From Pleomorphovibrio marinus (GTDB lineage Bacteria > Bacteroidota > Bacteroidia > Cytophagales > Cyclobacteriaceae): 64,000 bases of DNA. Positions within the stretch are counted from its first letter, which is position 1; every line of letters starts with the position of its first letter. Shown here in pieces: positions 1 to 7,209 of the stretch. A program made the position numbers and the translations under genes. The stretch is from NCBI RefSeq assembly GCF_003347495.1, contig NZ_QCXY01000013.1, forward strand, positions 124,001-188,000. Direction: 5' to 3'. The notes under the pieces were generated by a model, which was given only the letters and a program-made list of their open reading frames with translations, was not told the origin of the DNA and did no database searches.

Positions 1-959
1 ACTTCCCCCATAAAGCATTTTGCCCCTTTTGATAGGGCATCAGAAATCAAATGCTGTAACCTTAGATGGTGTTGCTTGTTGATGATGCGTGCATAATCAG
101 CACTTTTATTTATGCCTTTATCTTTGTGGTCGTACATCTTTTTCACGGTCTCTGCCAAATGATCCAAAATGGATTCGTAATCCAGATCATTTACCAGCAC
201 ATAATCCGGAGCAATGCAGGTTTGTCCACAGTTAAGCCATTTTGCCCAGGCAATTTTCTCTGCGGCATCTTTCAGAGAATATCCTCTATCCAAAAGTACT
301 GGTGATTTCCCCCCTAGTTCCAAGGTAATATCAAAGTGGTGCTTCGCAGCAGCCTCCATCATTAATTTGCCTGTCTTGGGACTACCGGTGAAAAACAATT
401 TATCGAAGGGTAGCGTCAAAAGCTCCTGAACTACTGATTTGTCCCCTTCTACTACCGCAACCTCCTCCATGGAAAAAAGCTCTGCCACCATTTTCTTTAT
501 CAGCGTGGAAGTGGAGGGCGAAAATTCAGAAGGTTTAAGGATTACTGCACATCCAGCTGCAATAGCAGATATCAAAGGCCCTATGGATAAATTGAAAGGG
601 TAGTTCCACGGGGAGATGATCAAAGAATTGCCCATGGGTTCATAGTGAATAAATCCCTTTGTGCCGATGAACTGAATGGGGGTATTGACTTTTTTTGGTT
701 TCATCCATCTGCTCAGGTGCTTTACCGCATGACTTATTTCATGCAAAACTATGGATATCTCCGAAATGTCCACTTCCGTGGCAGGTTTGGAGAGATCACT
801 ATGAACAGCGAACCTTATCTCCTCTTTATGTACTAGTATCCAGGTCTTCAACGCAAGTAGTTTTTCCTTTCTTTCTTTGGGGCTGCTGTTTTTAAGTCTA
901 GGCAAACTCTTCTTTTGCAATTGAAAAAGGGCATCTAAGTTGGGGTTTTCCATGACCAT
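1..959 (-). CDS. Aldehyde dehydrogenase, C-terminus outside window
   Basis: NAD(P)-dependent aldehyde dehydrogenase that oxidises an aldehyde to its acid in the cytoplasm. About 319 residues are visible and the reading frame runs off the left edge. Seen directly on the reverse strand: the family segment ISPWNYPFN, the cofactor-region motif FFTGSP, the general-base glutamate in LELGGKSP and the catalytic cysteine in NCGQTCIAP, spaced as in class 3 / coniferyl-aldehyde-type enzymes. Two ATG codons open the frame, at 959 and 953, and either is possible. The short N-terminus without a leader argues for a soluble class 3-like enzyme, in line with members acting on fatty or aromatic aldehydes. The substrate cannot be read from the sequence. 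It stands alone, with a 430-base gap to the next gene. Confidence 0.9.
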   Translation of the reverse strand, partial: MVMENPNLDALFQLQKKSLPRLKNSSPKERKEKLLALKTWILVHKEEIRFAVHSDLSKPATEVDISEISIVLHEISHAVKHLSRWMKPKKVNTPIQFIGTKGFIHYEPMGNSLIISPWNYPFNLSIGPLISAIAAGCAVILKPSEFSPSTSTLIKKMVAELFSMEEVAVVEGDKSVVQELLTLPFDKLFFTGSPKTGKLMMEAAAKHHFDITLELGGKSPVLLDRGYSLKDAAEKIAWAKWLNCGQTCIAPDYVLVNDLDYESILDHLAETVKKMYDHKDKGINKSADYARIINKQHHLRLQHLISDALSKGAKCFMGE

Positions 960-1258
960 AGGGATTTTTATTCAATATAATGCAAAAACACCTTTATTTA
1001 CCTCTTTATATTTGTCTTTTGGGGGGCACCACCGACTGCACTCCCAAACATTCCTAACAACCAGACAAGCTTGATTCCTGAAAATCTTGCCCCTATTATC
1101 AACCCTGTTGGAGATGTTTTCGGTATGCTCGACTTCAAATTTCCAAAATATGCATTTACTTTTTCTAAGTATCCTCTTGATTTAATTTAAAAAATACCCC
1201 AACCTTTTTGTATAAATTACTGTTTATAAGGTATAATTAGAATAAACACACCGTAATC
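960..1258. other. Intergenic gap upstream of the aldehyde dehydrogenase
   Basis: This stretch is AT-rich and holds no gene or clear promoter that I can support. It must contain the promoter of the leftward aldehyde dehydrogenase, but no TAnnTTTG element at a convincing distance is visible. A run around 1190-1250 is very AT-rich and could serve the tiny rightward reading frame that starts at 1259. Confidence 0.4.
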
Positions 1259-1381
1259 ATGTTTTGGAGTATAGATGGGCTGTTTCAAAGGCAAAAATTG
1301 CCGGATAGCCAAAAATGGAAAGTTATTAAGAGCTATATAAAAAAGCTCAAAGAGGAAAATGCAAAAAAGAAAGGGGCTTAG
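1259..1381 (+). CDS. Possible 40-residue small protein (uncertain)
   Basis: An ATG-initiated frame of 40 codons ending in TAG. The predicted peptide is basic, begins MFWSIDGLFQRQKL and ends in a lysine-rich helix-like tail. There is no recognisable family, no ribosome-binding site, and only a generic AT-rich region upstream. Its last codons and stop lie inside the hairpin that terminates the opposite-strand siroheme operon, so part of its sequence is constrained by that structure. It may be a chance frame. It is listed because it fills an otherwise empty gap and its composition looks protein-like. Confidence 0.2.
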   Translation: MFWSIDGLFQRQKLPDSQKWKVIKSYIKKLKEENAKKKGA

Positions 1382-1388
1382 GCCCCTT
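1362..1388 (-). terminator. Rho-independent terminator of the sulfite/siroheme operon
   Basis: A 7-bp stem (AAGGGGC / GCCCCTT) with a 4-base loop is followed, on the minus strand, by a T-rich run. It begins 7 bases past the stop codon of the siroheme synthase gene, where the leftward operon should end. Confidence 0.85.
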
Positions 1389-1394
1389 CATAAA

Positions 1395-1979
1395 TTATTC
1401 CTTTACCTCTTTTTTAACAAGGCCTTCTGTCAACTTATTAAGTGCATCTACCTTGTATTCAAAATCTCCCTTAAGCGTCTCCCTGTACTTATTGATATTC
1501 TCAACCATTGTGTTGATATCCTCGGGGATGGTTTCTTCGAACAACTGCCGCAATCGCTTGGCAGTAGTGGGAGACTTGCCATTGGTACTGATGGCGATTT
1601 TTACATTTCCCTTGGTAACAATGCCTCCCAGATAAAAATCACAGTATTGGGGAGTGTCTGCCACATTAACCAATAGATACCTTTCTTTGGCATCCAGATA
1701 AATCTGTTTGTTTACGGCTTTATCATCTGTAGCCGCAATCACGATGTGTTTTCCAAGCAGGTATTTTTCCTGATAGGCGTCTTGAATTAAGGTGATCCGC
1801 TCATTTTCTGAGGCAATTTGGGAAATTTCTTCAGAAACTTCCTTAGCAACTATGGTGACATGGGCTTGGGGGCTTGATTTAAGAAGGAAAGACAATTTTT
1901 CCAGCCCCACAAAACCCGCTCCTACAATCAAGGTGTTCAATTGATTTACTTTCAGAAATATGGGATACAATTCATTCAT
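1395..1979 (-). CDS. Precorrin-2 dehydrogenase / sirohydrochlorin ferrochelatase-type protein
   Basis: Equivalent to the N-terminal part of CysG, or to Met8/SirC. It oxidises precorrin-2 to sirohydrochlorin with NAD+ and, in Met8-type members, also inserts iron to give siroheme. Visible signs are the N-terminal Rossmann start (NTLIVGAGFVGLEK, around residue 15), the segment TNGKSPTTAKRLRQ typical of the family's dimerisation region, and a length near 195 residues as usual for the stand-alone form. I place the start at the ATG at 1979, which gives the normal N-terminus MNELYPIFL. A TTG at 2000 would overlap the cobA stop codon and add seven residues. It is the last gene of the leftward operon and supplies the cofactor for the sulfite reductase encoded two genes upstream. 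Confidence 0.88.
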   Translation of the reverse strand: MNELYPIFLKVNQLNTLIVGAGFVGLEKLSFLLKSSPQAHVTIVAKEVSEEISQIASENERITLIQDAYQEKYLLGKHIVIAATDDKAVNKQIYLDAKERYLLVNVADTPQYCDFYLGGIVTKGNVKIAISTNGKSPTTAKRLRQLFEETIPEDINTMVENINKYRETLKGDFEYKVDALNKLTEGLVKKEVKE

Positions 1980-1996
1980 TTTTGAAACTGTTGGGG

Positions 1997-2773
1997 TCAA
2001 GCGAATTTTCCGTTAATCTCTAATTCCTGATGGATATCTTTCAGTTTTCTGGCCTCCCTTACCACCTCACCTATTACAATTACTGCAGGAGGGCCAATAC
2101 CGATTTTAGCAGCTTTCTCTTCAATGTCTTCCATGCAACCGATAACGGAACATTCCTCTTTTGTTGTCCCGCTTTGGATAATGGCAAGGGGCATTTCACC
2201 ATGACCTAATTGCCTATAAATTTGCACAATTTCTGGGAGTTTCCGGGTACCCATAAGAACTACTACGGTAGCAGTAGATTGGGAGGCCAAATACAAGTCT
2301 GAGGAGAGGTTTCCGGAGGAGGTGGTTGCAGTAATTACCCAAAAGCTCTCCGAAACCCCCCTTTTAGTCACAGGAACACCTATACAAGCCGGCACTGCAA
2401 CAGCGGAGGTTATCCCAGGAATTACTTCGGTAGGGATACCATATCCCTCAATAAAATCGATTTCTTCAGCTCCTCTGCCGAAGACAAATGGATCCCCTCC
2501 CTTCAACCTAACCACGTGTCCGTGCTTTTTTGCATAAGCTACACATAGCTGATTGATCTCTTCCTGGGGATGGGTCCTTTGACCATGCCTCTTACCTACG
2601 AATATTTTTAACGCTTTCGCTGGGGCATGGTTCAATAAAGCCGCATCGATGAGGGCATCATATAATACTACATCCGCCTTGTTTAGTGCCAATATGCCCT
2701 TTAGCGTAACCAGTTCTGGATCTCCAGGGCCCGCACCAACCAAGGTGACTTTTGGATGGGTTTTTTCTGTCAT
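1997..2773 (-). CDS. cobA: Uroporphyrinogen-III C-methyltransferase (SUMT)
   Basis: Transfers two methyl groups from S-adenosylmethionine to uroporphyrinogen III, giving precorrin-2, the first committed step to siroheme. The 258-residue length is normal for the single-domain enzyme. Seen directly: the N-terminal glycine-rich SAM site VGAGPGDPELVTLKG, the second SUMT signature (RLKGGDPFVFGRG), and the ITSAVAVPACIGVPVTKRG block. The start codon overlaps the stop of the upstream sulfite reductase gene (ATGA), which implies translational coupling. With the downstream precorrin-2 dehydrogenase it supplies the complete uroporphyrinogen III-to-siroheme branch in two proteins, in place of one trifunctional CysG. 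Confidence 0.95.
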   Translation of the reverse strand: MTEKTHPKVTLVGAGPGDPELVTLKGILALNKADVVLYDALIDAALLNHAPAKALKIFVGKRHGQRTHPQEEINQLCVAYAKKHGHVVRLKGGDPFVFGRGAEEIDFIEGYGIPTEVIPGITSAVAVPACIGVPVTKRGVSESFWVITATTSSGNLSSDLYLASQSTATVVVLMGTRKLPEIVQIYRQLGHGEMPLAIIQSGTTKEECSVIGCMEDIEEKAAKIGIGPPAVIVIGEVVREARKLKDIHQELEINGKFA

Positions 2774-4872
2774 ACCTGAACTTCCTTGGCTCGGAACGCA
2801 TCAATTTGCTCAAACACCCTTTCAGCATCAGCATAATAGGACCTAGCAAAAGATTCATTCGGCTCGTTATTTTGAATCTGATAAACTATATCAGAAAATT
2901 TTCCGCCTACATTAATCTTACCTGATTCAGCAAGCACCTCTTCAAACTGCTTTACGATGTTCGCATAAGAGTTGGTGTTAACTCCTTCTGCTGTCAGGAT
3001 GGCCTTTGCGGCATTGATTATTCCCGCATAGGTATGATAAATAGCATCAGACCATTTGCTTTCTTTTAGGGAATCCTCTGCGTTGGCTAACTTTTCTTTG
3101 GCCTCCAACAAGAGTGTAGAAACCAGATCGATGACCACGCCTGCACATTCCCCTACACCAATGGCTTTTACATAAGCCTCCTCATTTCCCCAATCCACAA
3201 AGTCTTCATCCTTCAGATCTTCGGTACTAGCAAGGGGTTTAAGGATTTCGTAGAAATACATTTGGCCCATCCTTTCGTAAAAGGCATGGTAGGACTCACC
3301 CTCATTGGCGTGTTGTTTAAAATCGTCCAGTAGTGCCCTTAGGGCTTGTGGACCTCGCTTGCTGGGTATTTTGATGACCTTATCGGAAAATTTTCCCTTC
3401 CCTTTTCCAAAAGTAGCTCCACCAAGTAACACTTGAAGTGCAGGAGCCACTTTTTTACCTACTTTAATGGACATACCCTGAAACCCTATAGAAGCCATGT
3501 TGTGCTGCCCACAGGCATTCATGCACCCTGAAATTTTAATATTGAAATCTTTGTCCACCAAAAACTCCGGATACTCCTCAAGGATGACTTTTTCCAAAAT
3601 GCTGGCTGCACCCGTACTGCTGGCTATTCCAAGGTTGCAGGTGTCTGTACCGGGGCAAGCGGTGATGTCTCCCACGGTATTGTAGCCATGGGCAGCGAAA
3701 CCGAGTTTTTGCAGTTCTTGGTAAAAGAAGGGGATAAGATCTTCCCTTACATCCCTGATGAGGATATTCTGCCGAAGGGTAAGCCTGATTTCGTTATTGG
3801 CATAATCCTTTATTAGCTTGGCCAATTTTCTTGCCACGTCAGTTCTGAAATCTCCGAGATAAACCTTTACTCCTATGGATACAAACCCTTTTTGTTTTTG
3901 GGGGAACACATTGGTCAGCAGCCACTTTTTGTAGGTATTGTCTGAAGGCGTTTCTGTTTGTACAGATGGAGGGTTGGGAAGTTTTTGTGTTTCCTCATAA
4001 CTCTTGTAATCAATTGGGTAAGTTTTATAGGGGAGTGCAGTTTTTTCCTCTTCCACTAATTGCATAAAACCTTCAATACCCAAATTGTTGATCAAGAACT
4101 TCATCCTTGCCTTCATTCTCTTTGCTCTCTCCCCATGTCGGTCAAAGACCCTTACCACTCCTTCTATAAATGGAATAAGTTGATCAGTAGGCAGAAACTC
4201 ATGTACCTCATCGGCATGCCTGGGTTGAGAACCTAATCCTCCTCCCAGAAGTACTTTAAATCCTCTCACTTCTTTACCGTTTTCTTCCCTAACTTGAGGG
4301 ATAAAACCCAAATCATGAAGGTATCCTAAAGCGGTGTCTTCCTCAGAGGCGGAAAATGAAATTTTGAATTTCCTTCCCATTTCCTGGCAGATGGGATTCC
4401 TGAGCATGTATTCAAAAGTGGCATGGGCATAGGGAGTCACATCAAAAGGTTCTTTGGGGTCTACCCCTGCGGTTTCGGATGCCGTTACGTTCCTCACGGT
4501 GTTACCGCAGGCCTCCCTTATGGTGACATTGTCTTTATCCAGTTCAGCCCATAACTCTGGGGTTCTGTCCAAACTTACATAGTGGATTTGAATATCCTGC
4601 CTGGTGGTAATGTGGAGCCGGCCCGTGGAGTATTCATCGGAAACATCCGAAATCCTGTTGAGCTGCTCGGAGCTTACCTTACCATAGGGGAGCTTAATCC
4701 TTATCATTTGTACTCCTTGCTGCCGCTGCCCATAGATCCCTCTGGCCAGCCTAAGGCTTCGGAATTTCTCATCATCTATTTTTCCATCCCTAAACAGGGA
4801 TATCTTCTTTTCCAGCTCTATGATGTCCTTCTCAACTACCGGATTTTCTATTTCTGTTCTGAAGCTTTGCAT
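2770..4872 (-). CDS. Ferredoxin-type sulfite/nitrite reductase with a HEPN-like C-terminal extension
   Basis: Siroheme and 4Fe-4S enzyme that carries out a six-electron reduction, here most likely of sulfite to sulfide given its APS reductase and siroheme neighbours. The ferredoxin-like half-domains and the siroheme sites occupy roughly residues 1-550. Early on there is the stretch GRLHITTRQDIQIHYV. The cluster cysteines are visible as CPGTDTC and, later, SGCMNACGQH, the standard Cys-x5-Cys and Cys-x3-Cys pair. At 700 residues it is longer than usual. About the last 130 residues form an alpha-helical tail (for example KWSDAIYHTYAGIINAAKAI) that resembles a HEPN domain. Nitrite reductase is a possible alternative activity. 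It overlaps cobA by 4 bases and follows cysH by 47 bases in one operon. Confidence 0.9.
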   Translation of the reverse strand: MQSFRTEIENPVVEKDIIELEKKISLFRDGKIDDEKFRSLRLARGIYGQRQQGVQMIRIKLPYGKVSSEQLNRISDVSDEYSTGRLHITTRQDIQIHYVSLDRTPELWAELDKDNVTIREACGNTVRNVTASETAGVDPKEPFDVTPYAHATFEYMLRNPICQEMGRKFKISFSASEEDTALGYLHDLGFIPQVREENGKEVRGFKVLLGGGLGSQPRHADEVHEFLPTDQLIPFIEGVVRVFDRHGERAKRMKARMKFLINNLGIEGFMQLVEEEKTALPYKTYPIDYKSYEETQKLPNPPSVQTETPSDNTYKKWLLTNVFPQKQKGFVSIGVKVYLGDFRTDVARKLAKLIKDYANNEIRLTLRQNILIRDVREDLIPFFYQELQKLGFAAHGYNTVGDITACPGTDTCNLGIASSTGAASILEKVILEEYPEFLVDKDFNIKISGCMNACGQHNMASIGFQGMSIKVGKKVAPALQVLLGGATFGKGKGKFSDKVIKIPSKRGPQALRALLDDFKQHANEGESYHAFYERMGQMYFYEILKPLASTEDLKDEDFVDWGNEEAYVKAIGVGECAGVVIDLVSTLLLEAKEKLANAEDSLKESKWSDAIYHTYAGIINAAKAILTAEGVNTNSYANIVKQFEEVLAESGKINVGGKFSDIVYQIQNNEPNESFARSYYADAERVFEQIDAFRAKEVQV

Positions 4873-4919
4873 TGCAATGTTTTTTTTCCGTTCTAGGTTT
4901 GAATTATTAATGGATCGGT

Positions 4920-5645
4920 CTAGGAATTCTTGGCCAAGGGAGTTTGCTCATGCAAACCACATTCTTTGTGGGAACTTTCCCACCACCACCTTCCGGCCCT
5001 TGGGTCTTCTCCGGGGTCTATTGCCCGTGTACACGGAGCACACCCAATACTGACAAAACCTTTGTCATGAAGGGGGTTATAGGGTACTTTGTTAGCTTTA
5101 ATAAAAGCCAACATTTCGTCCATCGTCCAATCCAATAAAGGATTATATTTCAATATTTTGTTGCCCTCGTCCCACTCTAATTTCCTCATGTTTTTCCTGT
5201 TTGGGCTCTGCTCCGCCCTCAGTCCGGTGATCCAAATCTCATTTCCTGCCAAGGCTCTTTTCAAGGGTTCTACCTTTCTGATATAGCAGCAGCTTTTCCT
5301 GTTATCCACAGAGTCGTAGAAGCTGTTAATTCCCTTTTCCCTTACGAATTTTTCCACTGAATGGGTATTGGGATAGTAAGTTTTAATATCCAGGCCATAT
5401 TTCATAATTGTTCTGGCCAACAGATCGTAGGTCTCATAGAAGAGCCTTCCCGTATCTAATGTGAAAACTCCCACTGGAAGTTCCTTTCTGGCAATGATAT
5501 CGGTGATTACTTGATCTTCCTGTCCCAAAGAAGTACTAAAAACTACTTTGCCGGGGAATAGGTCACACAGTAATGCCATTCCTTTTGAAGGTTCAAGATG
5601 CTCTACCCGCTGGGATAATTCCTCGATCTTGCTATGATCTATCAT
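4920..5645 (-). CDS. cysH: Phosphoadenylyl-/adenylyl-sulfate reductase
   Basis: Reduces activated sulfate (APS or PAPS) to sulfite with thioredoxin. The 241-residue protein has the PP-loop-like fold start (VVFSTSLGQEDQVI), the conserved TLDTGRLFYETYDL segment, and the redox-active C-terminal KECGLH. It also has both cysteine pairs, KSCCYIRK and GCAPCTRA, that bind a 4Fe-4S cluster. In this family the cluster marks enzymes that prefer APS, so APS reductase is the likelier assignment, although the annotation cysH covers both. It is the first enzyme gene downstream of the Rrf2 regulator and precedes the sulfite reductase. The ATP sulfurylase genes are not in this window. Confidence 0.92.
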   Translation of the reverse strand: MIDHSKIEELSQRVEHLEPSKGMALLCDLFPGKVVFSTSLGQEDQVITDIIARKELPVGVFTLDTGRLFYETYDLLARTIMKYGLDIKTYYPNTHSVEKFVREKGINSFYDSVDNRKSCCYIRKVEPLKRALAGNEIWITGLRAEQSPNRKNMRKLEWDEGNKILKYNPLLDWTMDEMLAFIKANKVPYNPLHDKGFVSIGCAPCTRAIDPGEDPRAGRWWWESSHKECGLHEQTPLAKNS

Positions 5646-5669
5646 ATTCCTATCGAAATTTTATAAGGC

Positions 5670-5699
5670 TGGACTACCTTGTAATTGCATGGCAGTCCA
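5670..5699 (-). promoter_or_regulatory. Hairpin in the untranslated leader of cysH
   Basis: An inverted repeat of about 9 bp (TGGACTRCC type, one G-T pair) encloses 12 bases. It lies between the predicted promoter and the cysH start, so it would form a stem-loop in the mRNA leader. No T-run follows, so it is not a simple terminator. It could be a stability element, an attenuator part or a protein-binding site. The function is inferred from position only. Confidence 0.45.
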
Positions 5700-5722
5700 A
5701 ACTTGTTAGATTATTCCAAATA

Positions 5723-5730
5723 CAAAAGTA
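5723..5730 (-). promoter_or_regulatory. Promoter -7 element for the cysH operon
   Basis: The minus strand reads TACTTTTG, an exact match to the Bacteroidota -7 consensus TAnnTTTG, about 78 bases before the cysH start codon. No good TTG is present at the expected -33 spacing. The dyad described at 5735-5758 occupies that place, as would be expected of an activated or repressed promoter. Confidence 0.5.
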
Positions 5731-5734
5731 CATA

Positions 5735-5758
5735 AAACCTACAAATTATATAGGCTTT
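5735..5758 (-). promoter_or_regulatory. Candidate operator for the Rrf2 regulator
   Basis: An imperfect dyad, AAACCTA-n9-TAGGCTTT on the plus strand, lies immediately upstream of the cysH -7 element, where it would overlap the -33 region. Rrf2-family dimers bind AT-rich dyads of this general size. Its place between the rrf2-type gene and its presumed target operon makes it the best operator candidate here. The link is inferred. Confidence 0.4.
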
Positions 5759-5770
5759 ATGGCAAAAAAA

Positions 5771-6187
5771 TTATTCTTCTTCCAAAATGTCCTGCAAAGT
5801 TTTCATTTCAAGGATCTTGAGGGTCTCGTCCCTAACCCTGATCATCACTTTGTTGAGTCCACACCGTTCTTGATTTTCGCATTCCTCACAGGGTTCATAG
5901 TAGTTGAGGCTAACGCAGGGAAGTAGGGCAATAGGACCGTCTAGCAGACGGATAATTCTGGATAGAGCGATTTCATTAGGAGGCTTTATGAGGTAATACC
6001 CTCCCCCTTTTCCTTTTTTGCTACCCAAAAACCCGGCCTTTTTTAATTCCAAGAGAATGTTTTCCAGGAATTTGTGCGAGATGCCATAATTTTCAGAGAT
6101 TTCCTGAATTAAGATGGCTCCCTTGTCCTGGTTTTTGCCCAAATAGGTAAGAGCATGGAAGGCATACTTGGTTTTTTTGGATAGCAT
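5771..6187 (-). CDS. Rrf2-family transcriptional regulator
   Basis: Winged-helix regulator of about 138 residues. The N-terminal half (MLSKKTKYAFHALTYLG) and the wing segment KKGKGGGYYLIKP are typical of Rrf2/IscR/CymR proteins. The middle carries a cysteine group, LPC, EPCEEC and ERC, over about 20 residues, more cysteines than CymR has, and could bind an Fe-S cluster or sense thiols. I place the start at the ATG at 6187. A TTG at 6196 would add three residues. A TAnnTTTG element (TATTTTTG) lies at 6194-6201, so the message would have almost no leader if this is its promoter. Sitting upstream of cysH on the same strand, it is probably the local sulfur regulator. Confidence 0.88.
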   Translation of the reverse strand: MLSKKTKYAFHALTYLGKNQDKGAILIQEISENYGISHKFLENILLELKKAGFLGSKKGKGGGYYLIKPPNEIALSRIIRLLDGPIALLPCVSLNYYEPCEECENQERCGLNKVMIRVRDETLKILEMKTLQDILEEE

Positions 6188-6233
6188 ATCCCACAAAAAT
6201 AGGACTTTTTGTTAAAAAATCTTCAAATAAGTT

Positions 6234-6447
6234 GAAATCGAGCCTGTCTACAGGCAGGCATGACGAGCACGTCACACAATGGGATGCCCCCCGATAGCTA
6301 CGGGGCTATCGGGAAGATGCGAGATTCCCCCAAACAAGTTCCCCGAATCGAGTTCGGGGCAGGCTGGGGCAAGCTACCTTCCTGACGGTTTACCTGCCGA
6401 AGGCATGGCAGTCAGGTCTGACCATTAAAAAACAAATATAAACACAT
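6234..6447. repeat. Dispersed repeat, long copy A
   Basis: First of two adjacent direct copies. It begins GAAATCGAGCCTGTC, contains several short inverted repeats (for example around the CGATAGC / GCTATCG pair and the TTCGGGGCAGGCT block) and ends in TGACCATTAAAAAACAAATA. It is non-coding. This copy is about 80 bases longer than copy B because of extra palindromic inserts. Confidence 0.75.
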
Positions 6448-6583
6448 GAAATCGAGCCTGTCCTGACGGCAGTCAGGGCATGACGCAAGCGACACACGGG
6501 GGGATGATTATCGTTGCGAGATTCCCCCGAAGCGAGTCCGGGGCAGGCTATCTGACCACTGAAAAACAATTATAAACAGATGA
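6448..6583. repeat. Dispersed repeat, short copy B
   Basis: Second direct copy, with the same opening (GAAATCGAGCCTGTC), the same core (TGCGAGATTCCCCC followed by GGGGCAGGCT) and the same AT-rich tail (TGACCACTGAAAAACAA then TATAAACA). The layout of short palindromes resembles REP/MITE-like intergenic elements. No transposase is nearby. Confidence 0.75.
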
Positions 6584-6685
6584 AAAGCGAACGCATCCTC
6601 CAATTTGGGCTAGGGAAAAAGTCCTGACAAATGATAGGGATTACAAGCCATATGCCATAATTTTAGGCTGACTAACTTGAAAAGT

Positions 6686-7198
6686 ATGGATCCAAACATC
6701 ATGCACCGAGAATTCCTTGAAAGCACCTTAGGCATATTAAAGGAATACAAGCAGTTAGGTGAGAAAGCATTGCAACAGATACCAAAGGACAAATGGGATT
6801 GGCAGTACAACGACAATTCCAATTCGGTAAGTGTTCTGGTAAAACATCTTTGGGGAAACATGATGTCCAGATGGACCGACTTTCTAAACAGTGATGGGGA
6901 AAAGCCCTGGAGGCAACGGGACGCCGAATTTGAGGCTGAGAACATTTCGCCCAAAGAGCTAATGGAAAAGTGGGAGGAAGGTTGGATGACCCTGTTTGAA
7001 GCCATCTCGGATTTGACCATAGCGGACATGGAAAAAGAAGTACTAATCAATGGTAAAAACCACTCTGTTTACGATGCTCTACTCCGACAGCTTGCACATT
7101 ATGCATCACACATAGGACAGATCCTGTATATTGGAAAAATGCTTAAGGACCAATCATGGATCAACCTAAGTGTCCCGAAACGCCCCTCCACCAATTAA
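6686..7198 (+). CDS. DinB-superfamily protein (DUF1572-like)
   Basis: A 170-residue predicted four-helix-bundle protein of the DinB/YfiT metalloprotein group, whose members often act as thiol-dependent transferases; the substrate here is unknown. The three-histidine metal pattern is visible: one histidine in LVKHLWGNM near residue 49 and two in AHYASHIGQ near residue 140. Tryptophan-rich helices such as KWDWQYND are typical. I choose the ATG at 6686 over an in-frame TTG nine bases upstream. It lies 11 bases before sbcD, so the two may be co-transcribed, though no functional link is known. Confidence 0.82.
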   Translation: MDPNIMHREFLESTLGILKEYKQLGEKALQQIPKDKWDWQYNDNSNSVSVLVKHLWGNMMSRWTDFLNSDGEKPWRQRDAEFEAENISPKELMEKWEEGWMTLFEAISDLTIADMEKEVLINGKNHSVYDALLRQLAHYASHIGQILYIGKMLKDQSWINLSVPKRPSTN

Positions 7199-7209
7199 AA
7201 ACTAGCTAA

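Noticed and set aside
6093-6275. Minus-strand frame upstream of the Rrf2 gene
   Set aside because: It lies in another frame over the regulator's N-terminus and the repeat region, and shows no family features.
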